NCBI GenBank assembly: GCA_009763385.1
Contig: CM019822.1
Location: 11,626,127-11,690,126, forward strand
Reading direction: 5' to 3'
Length of the DNA stretch: 64,000 nucleotides
From: Coix lacryma-jobi var. lacryma-jobi
Taxonomy: Eukaryota > Streptophyta > Magnoliopsida > Poales > Poaceae
In this document: piece by piece, positions 48,035 through 58,050 of the stretch
How the letters are laid out: each line of letters starts with the position of its first letter
Numbering within the stretch: position 1 is the stretch's first letter
Made by a program: the position numbers and the translations under genes
The notes under the pieces: generated by a model
What the model was told of the DNA's origin: nothing
The model's input: only the letters and a program-made list of their open reading frames with translations
Databases searched by the model: none

Positions 48035-48988
48035 ACTGCGCTGAGAGACGCTGAAACCATCGTCAAGAAGTGCGAAGGTTGTCAACTGACAGCAAAAAAC
48101 CAAAACACCCCAGGGGCTCCCACAACCCTCATATGCCCAACCTGGCCCCTACAAAGGTGGGCAATGGATCTCGTGGGCCCATTACCGACGGCTCCGGGGA
48201 ACCTTCGCTACGCGGTGGTAGCCGTGGAATATTTCACCAAATGGACCGAAACAAGACCACTGTCCTCCATAACATCCCTCGCAGTAAAAAGGTTTTTCTG
48301 GCAGCAGATAGTTTGTCGCTTCGGAGTCCCCCAACATCTAACCGTCGACAATGGCACCCAGTTTGACAGCGAGGTTTTCAAAGAGTTCTGTGCACAAATC
48401 GGAACAATTCTATGCTTCGCCTCAGTCCGACACCCGCAGTCCAACGGCCTAGTCGAAAGAGCCAACGCAACAATCTTCCAATCCATATCCAAAAAATTGC
48501 AAGGCAGACCCAAAGGCAAATGGGCAGACGAGCTAACTGCAGTCACCTGGTCTCACAATACCTCCGAATGCAGAGCCACCAAGTTCACACCCTTCAAACT
48601 TTTGTTCGGCGAAGAAGCCGTGTTACCAGAGGAGCTAAAATTCGTCTCACCAAGAACAACCCTCGCAAGTGATGAGCCAGCCATACTAACTGACAAGGAC
48701 TTGCTAGAAGAAACAAGATGCAGCGCAGTTCACAACCTTCGCAAATATCAGGAAGAGACCAAGAAGTGGAGAGATAAAAAGGTCAGAATCAAGAACCTGC
48801 AGAAGGGTGACCTCGTCCTCATCCGTAAACAAAACGCCAGCATGGCCGGAAAGTTCCAGCCTAAGTGGACAGGCCCGTTCCTGATCGCAGAATGCAATCG
48901 CCCAGGCTCTTTCCACCTCTCCGACAGCGAAGGTAATATCCTACCACACACCTGGAACATCGACGACCTTCGCAAATTCTACCCATAG
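48035..48988 (+). CDS. pol: Integrase of element D (second part)
   Basis: This resumes directly after element C. KKCEGCQLTAKN supplies the two cysteines of the zinc finger; the catalytic core shows WAMDLVGPLPTAPGN (48155 on), TVDNGTQFDSEVFKEF and SNGLVERANATIF, giving the D, D and E residues of the DDE integrase. It ends with the C-terminal GDLVLIRKQNASMAGKFQPK and the terminal LRKFYP, with TAG at 48986-48988. The core frame is open from 48164. It inserts element cDNA into the genome. Confidence 0.88.
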   Translation, partial: TALRDAETIVKKCEGCQLTAKNQNTPGAPTTLICPTWPLQRWAMDLVGPLPTAPGNLRYAVVAVEYFTKWTETRPLSSITSLAVKRFFWQQIVCRFGVPQHLTVDNGTQFDSEVFKEFCAQIGTILCFASVRHPQSNGLVERANATIFQSISKKLQGRPKGKWADELTAVTWSHNTSECRATKFTPFKLLFGEEAVLPEELKFVSPRTTLASDEPAILTDKDLLEETRCSAVHNLRKYQEETKKWRDKKVRIKNLQKGDLVLIRKQNASMAGKFQPKWTGPFLIAECNRPGSFHLSDSEGNILPHTWNIDDLRKFYP

Positions 48989-49282
48989 CGGAGCCTTAGC
49001 GAGCCCTCGCGTTATGTAATTTTTGTCACTTTTTATGTTATCTGCTCTCATGTACTTAACAAAAACCGGAGCTGCACTCTTTTTCCTTACGAAGGGGCGT
49101 AAGGTTTTTTAACGAGGCAGCATCCAAAGCATTAATACAGGCTAGAACCCCCAAAAAAGTAAAATCTCCAACCCTCTACTCCCAAACATCGAAAAAGCGG
49201 ATCTCTTTCAAGAGCGCTACATTCGATGAAAACCTGCTAAGATTGCTTCGAAAAACATTCCTTTTCTTTTCAAAGCAAACTT
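48989..49282 (+). other. Element D spacer after pol
   Basis: Nothing recognised; it leads into the tandem arrays. Confidence 0.4.
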
Positions 49283-49797
49283 CACCTCCGCCTAAGATAA
49301 GGGGAGGAAAGTCGAGCACCCTGGCACAAACGACAGGGGCTCGCAAAAGCAAACTCACCTCCGCCTAAGATAAGGGGAGGAAAGTCGAGCACCCTGGCAC
49401 AAACGACAGGGGCTCGCAAAAAAGCAATTTCCACCTCCGCCTAAGATAAGGGGAGGTCGAAAAAGTCGAGCACCCTGGCACAAACGACAGGGGCTCGCAA
49501 AAAAGCAATTTCCACCTCCGCCTAAGATAAGGGGAGGTCGAAAAAGTCGAGCACCCTGGCACAAACGACAGGGGCTCGCAAAAAAGCAATTTCCACCTCC
49601 GCCTAAGATAAGGGGAGGTCGAAAAAGTCGAGCACCCTGGCACAAACGACAGGGGCTCGCAAAAAAGCAATTTCCACCTCCGCCTAAGATAAGGGGAGGT
49701 CGAAAAAGTCGAGCACCCTGGCACAAACGACAGGGGCTCGCAAAAGCGAATCCCACCTCCGCCCAAGATAAGGGGAGGCGCGAAACCCAAAAACCCG
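49283..49797. repeat. Tandem array 1 of element D, seven units of 73-81 bp
   Basis: Units begin CACCTCCGCCTAAGATAAGG and contain GTCGAGCACCCTGGCACAAA and CGACAGGGGCTCGC. Unit starts are near 49283, 49356, 49432, 49513, 49594, 49675 and 49754; the middle four are nearly identical at 81 bp. The long minus-strand frame across it is just the repeat read in frame, since 81 is a multiple of three. Confidence 0.9.
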
Positions 49798-49800
49798 AGC

Positions 49801-50230
49801 ACCTCCGCCCGAGCCCTCCAAGCTAGGCCTCGGGCGGGCCCACTTTTTCCGTCCCGCCCGAGCCCTCCAAGCTAGGCCTCGGGCGGACCCACCTGTCGGC
49901 CACGTCCGAGCCCTCCAAGCTAGGCCTCGGGCGGACCCACCTGTCGGTCACGTCCGAGCCCTCCAAGCTAGGCCTCGGGCGGGCCCACTCTTTCCGTCCC
50001 GCCCGAGCCCTCCAAGCTAGGCCTCGGGCGGACCCACCTTTTCCGTCACGTCCGAGCCCTCCAAGCTAGGCCTCGGGCGGGCCCACTTTTTCCGTCTCGC
50101 CCGAGCCCTCCAAGCTAGGCCTCGGGCGGACCCACCTTTTCCGTCCCGTCCGAGCCCTCCAAGCTAGGCCTCGGGCGGGCCCACTTTTTCCGCCTCGCCC
50201 GAGCCCTCCAAACTAGGCCTCGGGCTAATT
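49801..50230. repeat. Tandem array 2 of element D, about nine units of 48 bp
   Basis: Units read CCGAGCCCTCCAAGCTAGGC then CTCGGGCGG and a variable GCCCAC...CCGTC spacer. The core matches the array inside the LTR of element E (19311-19630), which has CCGAGCCCTCCAAGCCAGGC and CTCGGGCGAACG. Confidence 0.88.
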
Positions 50231-50374
50231 CAGGCATCGGGCGGGTCCAAAAAGCAGAGCACTCTAGCACAACACGCCAGGGGCTCGAAAAGCAGCACCC
50301 TCGCAAAACGCATCGCCCAAGTTACGTGACGCGCGAAGCCCTAAAAAGCTCATCACATCTGTTAGCTTAAAGCT

Positions 50375-50745
50375 CACAAGAGCAAACGCGCGAGCCTCGC
50401 AAAAGAAAAAGGGGGCGTCGCTGTTTTTTCAAAACAAGCGTACACGAGCAAGTGCGCGAGCCTCGCTAAAAGAAAAAGGAGGCGTCGCTGTTTTTCAAAA
50501 CAAGCGTACACGAGCAAGTGCGCGAGCCTCGCTAAAAGAAAAAGGAGGCGTCGCTGTTTTTTCAAAACAAGCGTACACGAGCAAGTGCGCGAGCCTCGCT
50601 AAAAGAAAAAGGGGGCGTCGCTGTTTTTTCAAAACAAGCGTACACGAGCAAGTGCGCGAGCCTCGCTAAAAGAAAAAGGGGGCGTCGCTGTTTTTTCAAA
50701 ACAAGCGTACACGAGCAAGTGCGCGAGCCTCGCTAAGAATCAAGC
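50375..50745. repeat. Tandem array 3 of element D, about six units of 65-69 bp
   Basis: Units read GAGCAAGTGCGCGAGCCTCG, CTAAAAGAAAAAGGGGGCGT, CGCTGTTTTTTCAAAACAAG, CGTACAC. Variation is mostly in A and T run lengths. It lies just downstream of the antisense gene's 3' end. Confidence 0.88.
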
Positions 50746-50875
50746 AGGGCGTCGCCGTTAAAACAACATAAGAAACGTCAAAATAGCACAGCAAATATGG
50801 CACACAACCCATACGCTTCTCATACCGTAACAAAACAATGTTACAACAACGAACATATCCCAAAATAAAAAATCT

Positions 50876-53800
50876 TTACAAGGGACCACCGCTCCCCTCA
50901 ATTAACTCCAAATCATCCAAACCTTCGGCCTCCACCTCAAACCCCCCCTCCACTGGAACCAGGGGTCCCCACAACAAAGGAGCTGCAGGGACAATTGGCA
51001 GCTCCCCGGGCAAAACCCTCGCCCTATACATGTACATATGCCTCGTCTCAACTTCCGAAGGTTCCTCCTTCGGGATCACAAGCGCCCCATCCGAACCAAC
51101 TTCAAGCTCCTTTCGACCGAACAAATATTCCAAAGCCGTGTTCTCGTCAATATCATCATCACCGCCAGCTTGCGAAGTCGACGAAGACCCAAACAAATAA
51201 CGATCGGCTTGCCGGTCTGTATAGTCTGTTTCGCGCCAAAATCGACTCGACCTACTATTCTTTAAATCATATCTCCGCACCTTCGACCACCAAAAACGTT
51301 CAAAGGAAAGCGAAGGATACTTAAATCTAGCGCGAGCCCATGATTCACCAGTTATAAAAACATCTTGGTAGTTCAACATCAGCGGGGTCACGTCGAACAC
51401 GTCTAGCACGGTTCCGTCAGGAACCTGCATGTTGCACAAAAATACGAGATGTCTCAGCCTCGCCAAGTCTTTACAAACAACCATAGTATCTACAAAAAGG
51501 CCTCCCTCGCCCCAACAAACCCAGGCATCACACCTGCCCAGTTTCCCCCCGATTGATGTCCACACCCTCGCCAGCGGTGGCAGTCGAGGTCCCAGCTGAC
51601 GCCTCCTCCGCCGTGGTTTCCTTCGCAGCATCTCCTTCCGCGATCGACCCGCTCCCGGTCAACGCCTCGATCTCGGCGAGCGTAACCCCCGCACAGCTTG
51701 GCTCAGGGGCGGCTTCGGGGTCACCCCTCGCTGCATCTTCCGCAGGCGGCGAGGGCATTGCATCTCGTCGAGCCTACAAGCAAAATAAAGGACAAACCTC
51801 GCCAAAATCAACAAGCAACCCCTCTAAAACAAAAGCAACACAGACCAAAAAACTTAAACAAAGGTGCGAACCTGGCGCGTAGCCTCGGCAGCTTCTTCGA
51901 AGGCGAGAGCCCGGCCACCTCCGGAGATCCAAAACTTGCGAAGCAAACGCATCGCACAGTTCCGGACATCTGCGTCATCAACCTTCATCTGGCGAACCTC
52001 TTCAACCGTCGGAAAGACATGGCTCGGCCTTTTGACCTTGCGAAGATGATCACAATCCGCCAGTCGAAGCGTGCTCGCCATTGCCAAGGCCCCGGCGTAG
52101 CCACCAAAATCGGCTGCATTGCAGACTAGCGAGCTAAACACATCAAGCTCGTTGCCCAGCCAGCCCTCGAAGGCCTCTGCATCAACCGCAGGCAACGGCT
52201 CTCCGGCCGAACCCCCAGCCTCGGTCAGACAACAATCAAGTTTACGCTTGACGTTCTCCATGCTCGCCCGCCAAGAGTTCTTCAAATCAACTAGCCGACC
52301 CTCGGCCTCGGCTAAAGCCTTGTCTTTCTCCTTTCCCACGGCGATCAGATCAGCATTACGCTTCGCCAGCTCAACCGCCTCCTCTCGAGCCTTCGCGGCC
52401 TTCTCCGAAGCAATTCTCATTTCATTTTCTCTGTTCTCTAGGCTCCGCGCCAGCTTGTTGTTCTCTTTCTCAAGTTCAGTCATATGGTTCCTCATAAACT
52501 CCATGTCGGAGCTAACCTTCCGCCTCGCTGAGCGGTTCAAGAGCATCAGCTCCGCCAATTTGACGTCAACATCATCGAAGGTGTCGCCAACCGCTTGACC
52601 CGCAAGAAGGACCTCCGCCTCCGGCACACAAATGCGGCCGAAGATCCGGCCCAGAAAACGCCTTTCCTCCGGGCTACACTGCAGGTGGCAATCCCGAAGG
52701 TCCGGACTGGTGAACAGTGCAGTGGCCGGATCAGAAATCCCAAGCTCCTTGGCGTATTCCGGAAGGCTCGACCGGCTAGCCTCGCCAAACGGTCTTTTTC
52801 CCCGCGACCGCGCAGAGTCAAGTTCCCCATCAAACTCTGACCCCTCCACCCAAAGGTGTGAGCCCGCGAAGCTGGGAACCGCACCTCGTCGAGGGCTACC
52901 CGGCTCAATATCTCGTGAAAGCTCATCTGCGCCCCGGGTAGCCATCGCACCAACAACCGGCGAGGCTCCGCCTCCAATCGACACATCCTCATCCGTGTCA
53001 TGCCCTTCAGAAGAACCCTCGCTACCATCTTCAGACGAACCCTCGCCCGTCTCCCCCTCCTTTGCGTCCTTCTCCACCTCATCATCAGATTCATCCTCGT
53101 CGCCCGAAAGTTGGATCAAAGCACCGATCCCTCCAACGCGAGGCACGCGTCCCCCGACCGAACTGGCACCCCGGCCGCTCCGAGCCGCGGCCAAAGAAGT
53201 GCCCGCACCAACAGAGCCAGTAGCGACCTTCGTCGCAAGCACCTTCGCTCGTCCGCCAGCCCCTCCACGGCCTCGACCACGGCCCCGCTTCGGCCGAGAC
53301 ACGATCTCCGCTTCTCCCGAAGCCTTCCGCTTCCTCTTCTTCGGCGCGTCGTCGCTCGAAGGAGCAGGCCAGTCGGCGTACCGAATACCAAGAATATCAA
53401 ACATTCTGTTCACGCGACCTTCGCCGCCCACCAAGCTATGGATAGTTTTCACTTCCAGTGGGGAAAGCTTCCCCACGAGCTCGTCCGTCCACTGTTGAAC
53501 TCGTTTAAAAACAGCTTCATTCCCATCCTCGCGCCTCGGAAATTTCTTAAGAGTTCTTTCCCAGACCTTCTCTAGATCCAAACTAGGCTTCTTCAAGCCC
53601 CTACCTTCGTACCTTGGGTCATCCTCCACAACAAACCAAGTCTGCCTCCGGCCAAGAGGCCAAATCTTGGCACAGCAATATTCCTCCACCAAATCACGCG
53701 CGCACTGAGAACGCGCAACAACCCTCAGGCAATCAACAGCAGCATGGGCCTCGATGCTCATCTTAGCTTCGGCGCCCACATCTCCAAGCACCGGAAGCTC

Positions 53801-54376
53801 GCCGCAAAGCTCGGAGCTGTCACTAAATTTGTAATAGAACCAGAACTCCTGCCATCCGCTGCTCCACTTGTTCTTCTGCGCTTGCACCGGCAGCTCCGCG
53901 CCGGCGCAATGGCAAAAAGTGTACACCGCAAATTATCCAAGGCTGGTCTTGCCCTCGCTGTCCATAATCTTGCGAGGCTGCATGTGGACGCGATGAGTGC
54001 GAACAAAACCCTCGACATGAGGGACAACCCCCTGAGACCTGCAGGCCCAGACGTAGACCGACATCTTTGTGAAGCAAGAAGGCGTAAGCTGATGAAACCG
54101 CAGGTTGAACCTTCGCAGGACCGAAGTCACGAAGGAGTCAGCTGGGAAGCGAAGGCCAGCCGAAAAGAACTCTTCAAACACCACAACCTCATCTGCATCC
54201 GGCTTCGGCACGGTCTCCCCACTGCTGGCCCTTGCCTTGCCTTCCTCAATCCAGCCCCACCGCACGTAAGATGCAATCTCACTTGCACAAACCCGGCTCA
54301 AACCAAACTCGAAGGTAATCCCCTCATCCGCGGCTGCGGGAGAAACAGCGCGAGCAGTTTGCTTCAACCTAGCCAT
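50876..54376 (-). CDS. Antisense gene of gypsy element D: three exons, Transposase_28-like, histone H3-like N-terminus
   Basis: Exons on minus: 54376-51872, 51773-51534 and 51424-50876, joined by phase-0 GT-AG introns of 98 and 109 nt, giving about 1,097 codons. A single in-frame TAA (53933-53935) breaks exon 1. The ATG at 54376 has G at -3 and +4 and lies about 150 nt after a TATAAATA box. It starts MARLKQTARAVSP. A Transposase_28-like region follows (VVFEEFFSAGLRFPADSFV, FHQLTPSCFTKMSVYVWA, then VYTFCHC and WFYYKF). Later come a basic KKRKRKASGEAEIVSRPKRG stretch and R/G-rich segment (about 53350-53260; possible nuclear signal), an acidic region (DEDESDDEVEKDAKEGETG), and a coiled coil of about 100 residues (about 52510-52240). 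Exon 3 encodes VPDGTVLDVFDVTPLMLNYQ and an acidic C-terminus. Function is unknown. It stays open far longer than the element's own gag-pol. Confidence 0.7.
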
Positions 54377-54523
54377 CTCCTCAACTGCTAACACTACCGA
54401 ACAACGAACGCCTATCTCAACCCTCACAGACAAGCTCAAACAAACCTTCGCTACAAGCAAATTGCAACAGCAAGATGGCTATAGCAACAGAGAGCACAAT
54501 CAAAACTCCACACCTACTCGTGC

Positions 54524-54531
54524 TATTTATA
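54524..54531 (-). promoter_or_regulatory. TATA box of the antisense gene in element D
   Basis: The minus strand reads CCTATAAATAGC, close to the plant TATA consensus, about 150 nt upstream of the ATG at 54376. It is internal to the element, between the antisense gene and the 3' LTR, and points away from that LTR. Confidence 0.65.
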
Positions 54532-54734
54532 GGCCGGGAGAACAAGCCCCTCACCCGACGAAGTCGGCACGACAACCAAAGAACGCGGCGCAAAAAACGA
54601 AACAGGCTTCAATAGTATAAAAACAACACCACAACGGCCCAGCCCAAAGCAGCTGTGGGCGTCGCTGCCGAGGGCCCCGTTTTTGTCCCCATTAAAAGGG
54701 CGCTGCTTGGGCCTAAACACGTTCTTTTAGATCC

Positions 54735-54752
54735 AAGGCAACGAGGGGCTAC
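54735..54752 (+). other. Polypurine tract of element D
   Basis: AAGGCAACGAGGGGCTAC directly precedes the 3' LTR. GGGGCTAC before TG is the usual form in grass gypsy elements. Confidence 0.7.
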
Positions 54753-55492
54753 TGTTGGGGGAAAGGACCCTCGGCAGAGGCACCGCCCGAACTGGTGCTC
54801 GAGATTAGCCCTCGCGCAACGCCTGGTGTGCTTGCGAGGTCCCTCTCCTATTGGGGACCGCTACCCTGACCCCCGGATGTGGGGACAACCCTCGTCGCTT
54901 TGTTGTGTTTCTGTGCAGATCTAAGGCGACGGTCGCACTGCAGGAAACCTTCGCTGACTCACGACGCCACCTTCGCTTGGAGCGAAGGTCCAGGCAAGCA
55001 GCGAGTGTGCGTTGCCCCAAAGGCAAGCGAAACCGAAGGTCCGGCGAGCACGGCCGAAGGCTAAAACCTTCACCCTTCTCCCGGGGGGCAAGTGAAGCCG
55101 AAGGTCCGGCAAATGACGGAGGTGTGCGGGCCCAAGGGCGAGCGCGGCCGAAGGTCAAGACCGCCGCACCTCTCCCCGAAGGTGAACAAGGGCCAGGTGG
55201 CGGCGCGCTGGAGTGTGACCGATTAGGGTTTCCGCTTCAGCTGTGTATTTACGCTTTTGCCCTTCCTCCCTGCGCGGAGGCGAGGAATCTTTGCTGTACC
55301 CTTTTGTAATTTGGCCCGTGCCCCTTGGCATTCCCTATAAATACCAAGGGGATGAACAGTGTAAGGCACGACCTTTTGGGAATTCGAGCACCTTCCACTT
55401 CCGTTTCATCTTCGCTACTGCATTCGACACTTGGCCACCTTCGCTCCTCCCCCTGCACAAGTGCGGAGGTAGGGCAAGTGTGTTCCCAACAG
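54753..55492 (+). repeat. 3' LTR of gypsy element D
   Basis: It is 740 bp and almost identical to 32721-33456, with a few substitutions (for example GGCACCG for GGCGCCG near 54780) and small indels (AGGTAGGGCAAG for AGAGGGCAAG near 55468). It is followed by the GGTGT target duplication. Confidence 0.9.
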
Positions 55493-55497
55493 GTGTA

Positions 55498-56544
55498 CTT
55501 GGTTTGGCAAAGAAAAGTCCCTTCCTTCAATTGCTTGATTTGAAACCCAAGGAAGAACTTGAGCTCACCCATCATAGACATCTCAAATCTTTTAGTCATG
55601 ATCCTACTAAACTCATCACAAAAGGATTTGTTAGTACTACCAAATATTATGTCATCGACATATATTTGGCACACAAAGATATCTCCATTGACTTTATGAG
55701 TGAAGAGAGTAGGATCGGCTTTGCCTATTTCAAAGCCTTGTTTGAGCAAGAATTCCTTAAGGCATTCATACCATGCTCTAGGTGCTTGCTTAAGCCCATA
55801 GAGCGCCTTTCGGAGTTTGAAGACGTGGTTGGGAAACATGGGATCTTCAAAGCCCGGTGGTTGCTCGACATATACCAACTCTTGTATAGGGCCATTGAGG
55901 AATGCACTCTTCACATCCATTTGATATAGCTTGAATTCATGATGGGCTGCATAGGCTAGAAGAATCCGAATGGCTTCAAGTCTTGCAACCGGTGCATATG
56001 TTTCTTCAAAGTCCAGGCCCTCTACTTGTGTGAACCCTTGAGCTACCAATCTTGCCTTGTTCCTTGTCACCACACCTTCTTCATCTTGCTTGTTGCGAAA
56101 GACCCATTTGGTTCCAATGACATTGGTATTTGGTCTTTCCACGAGTGACCATACTTGATTGCGCTCGAAGTTGTTGAGCTCTTCTTGCATGGCCATCACC
56201 CAATCCGGATCATCCAGGGCTTCTTCTACCTTGAGAGGTTCCAAAGAGGAGACAAACGAGTAATATTGACAGAAATTTGCCAAATGAGAGCGTGTCGTTA
56301 CCCCCTTTCGTAGACTCCCAAGAATATTGTCAACGGGGTGATCTCGTTGAATAGTTTGCTTGAGTCTTGGATGATCGATGGGTTCTGGTTCATCTTCGGC
56401 TTCTTCTTCTTCATCTTGCTCGAAGATGGGTTGTAGGTTCACTCCATGAAGTGGAGTTGCTGCAGCTGCTCTGGGTGTGCCCGGCACTGCTTGGCTCCGC
56501 GCGGCACTGCCGGGGTCCGGCACTGCCGGGGTCTGGCCCGGCAC
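55498..56544 (-). CDS. pol: Reverse transcriptase of Sirevirus B (proximal part)
   Basis: This is an open minus-strand frame. VIGTKWVFRNKQDEEGVV, ARLVAQGFTQVEGLDFEETY, YQMDVKSAFLNGPIQELVYV and LYGLKQAPRAWYE are standard copia RT segments; the catalytic box is IYVDDIIFGSTN (about 55670). The frame ends at the element D insertion, just after FLCQTKYT. The N-terminal part (56544-56440) is a P/A-rich linker (PAVPDPGSAARSQAVPGTP) made by in-frame palindromic motifs. Any reading beyond 55498 is element D LTR, not coding. Confidence 0.88.
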
Positions 56545-56610
56545 TGCCGGGGACTGTATCTGATCAGTCCCAGCAGAAGCTTCAGCTTGAGGACCTTCCT
56601 GATCTGTAGC

Positions 56611-58050
56611 CTACTGTTCCTGTGGTCTTATATCACCAATGGCTAGCTGCTTGATTGCTTCACAAGGAGGTTCCTCATTACCTACAACAACTTCATCAAC
56701 TTGCTCTACTTGAGAGCCATTAGTTTCATCAAACGTCACGTCTATCGCTATTTCAACCTTGCCGGAGGCCTTGTTGAAAACACGATAGGCATGCTCGTTT
56801 GATCCATAACCGAGAAGAAAACCTTCATCAACCTTGGATGCGAACTTAGAGGCTTTGGGTTTCTTGTTCAAGATGAAACATTTGCACCCAAATACTCTAA
56901 AGTAAGACACCTTTGGCTTGTTACCGGTGAGCAGCTCATAGGATGTCTTCTTTCTTCTCTTGTGGAGGTAGAGGCGGTTGATTGCATGGCAAGCGGTGTT
57001 GACGGCTTCGGCCCAAAAGATGTCCGGCGTCTTGTACTCATCTAGCATTGTCCTTGCCATGTCAATGAGCGTTCTATTCTTCCTCTCCACCACACCATTT
57101 TGTTGAGGGGTATAGGGCACTGAGAACTCATGCTTGATGCCCTCTTCATCAAGTAACTCTTCCACTTGGGTGTTTCGGAATTCGGTTCCGTTGTCACTAC
57201 GAACCTTCTTGATATTGAAACCGAATTCCCTTTGAGCTCTTCGTACAAACATCTTCACCTTCTCTTGCACTACACTTTTATCATGCAAAAAGAATACCCA
57301 AGTGAAACGAGAATAGTCATCAACAATAACAAGACCATTTTTGTTACCGCCGATGCTAAGGTAGGCAACCGGTCCAAAGAGATCCATGTGAATCAACTCC
57401 AATGGATGAGTAGTCGTGTCGTAGCTCTTTGGTGGGTGAGGTACGCCTACTTGCTTTCCAGCTTGGCAAGCTCCACATACTCTGTCTTTCTCAAAATGAA
57501 CATTGGTTAGTCCTAGGATGTGGTTGTCTTTTTGAAGTTTGGCCAAGTTCCTCATCCCAACATGAGCTAGTCGGCGGTGCCACAACCAACCCATGCTAGA
57601 TTTTGCCACTAAACAAGTCTCAAGTTTAGCTTCACTTTTGTTGAAGTCAACTAAGTAAAGCTTCCCTTTCAAACGACCCGTAAAGACAATAGAGGAATCC
57701 TCTCTTCTAAAGACTTCCACACCCTCATCCGTAAAGAGACAATTGAAACCCATCCCACACAATTGTGAAACGGACAACAAATTGTAACTTAACGAATCAA
57801 CATGTAAGACATTGGTAATTGAATGTTCAAGTGTGATAGCAACTTTACCAAGACCTAGCACATCCCCCTTGGAGTTATCACCAAATATGATATTCTCACT
57901 TGCATTTGTAGTTGGGGAATATGATGAGAACATACTCCTTTCTCCGGTCATATGATTTGTACATCCACTATCAAGCACCCAACTTGATCCACCGGAGGAG
58001 TATGCCTGCAAAACAAGTTTAGTTCCTTGGTTTAGGTCCCCAATTGACAT
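56611..58050 (-). CDS. pol: Protease and integrase of Sirevirus B
   Basis: This open minus-strand frame of 479 aa starts with the protease site WVLDSGCTNHMTG (about 57980), then the GAG-pre-integrase zinc-finger segment (LWHRRLAHVGMRNLAKL, CGACQAGKQ), then the integrase core with LIHMDLFGPV, RSDNGTEFRNTQVEELL and QNGVVERKNRTLIDMARTML, giving the DDE triad. It ends near a palindrome cluster separating it from the RT part; a stop at 56611 makes one pol reading impossible without a lesion. The frame is one base off from gag, with an overlap of about 30 nt. Confidence 0.9.
   Translation of the reverse strand: MSIGDLNQGTKLVLQAYSSGGSSWVLDSGCTNHMTGERSMFSSYSPTTNASENIIFGDNSKGDVLGLGKVAITLEHSITNVLHVDSLSYNLLSVSQLCGMGFNCLFTDEGVEVFRREDSSIVFTGRLKGKLYLVDFNKSEAKLETCLVAKSSMGWLWHRRLAHVGMRNLAKLQKDNHILGLTNVHFEKDRVCGACQAGKQVGVPHPPKSYDTTTHPLELIHMDLFGPVAYLSIGGNKNGLVIVDDYSRFTWVFFLHDKSVVQEKVKMFVRRAQREFGFNIKKVRSDNGTEFRNTQVEELLDEEGIKHEFSVPYTPQQNGVVERKNRTLIDMARTMLDEYKTPDIFWAEAVNTACHAINRLYLHKRRKKTSYELLTGNKPKVSYFRVFGCKCFILNKKPKASKFASKVDEGFLLGYGSNEHAYRVFNKASGKVEIAIDVTFDETNGSQVEQVDEVVVGNEEPPCEAIKQLAIGDIRPQEQ

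Larger units (their letters stand above)
32721..55492 (+). mobile_element. Ty3/gypsy Tat-lineage element D
   Basis: LTRs at 32721-33456 and 54753-55492 have TGTTGG/CCAACA ends and the perfect target duplication GGTGT (32716-32720 and 55493-55497). Order on plus: LTR, primer site, gag, protease, reverse transcriptase, RNase H, a second (archaeal-type) RNase H, integrase, three tandem arrays, an antisense gene, purine tract, LTR. Dual RNase H, an antisense gene and 3' tandem arrays are all Tat-lineage features. Without element C its length is about 13 kb. By eye the LTRs differ by about three substitutions plus small indels, so the insertion is young. Confidence 0.92.

Noticed and set aside
49355..49802. 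Repetitive minus-strand proteins of 133 and 145 aa
   Set aside because: They are only the 81-bp tandem unit translated; 81 is divisible by three so frames stay open.
49283..50745. Regularly spaced repeats resembling a CRISPR array
   Set aside because: Units are contiguous tandem copies without unique spacers, in a plant retrotransposon.
55249..55497. Continuation of the Sirevirus RT frame into this region as a fusion protein
   Set aside because: The sequence after the GGTGT duplication is the LTR of element D; the open frame is accidental.
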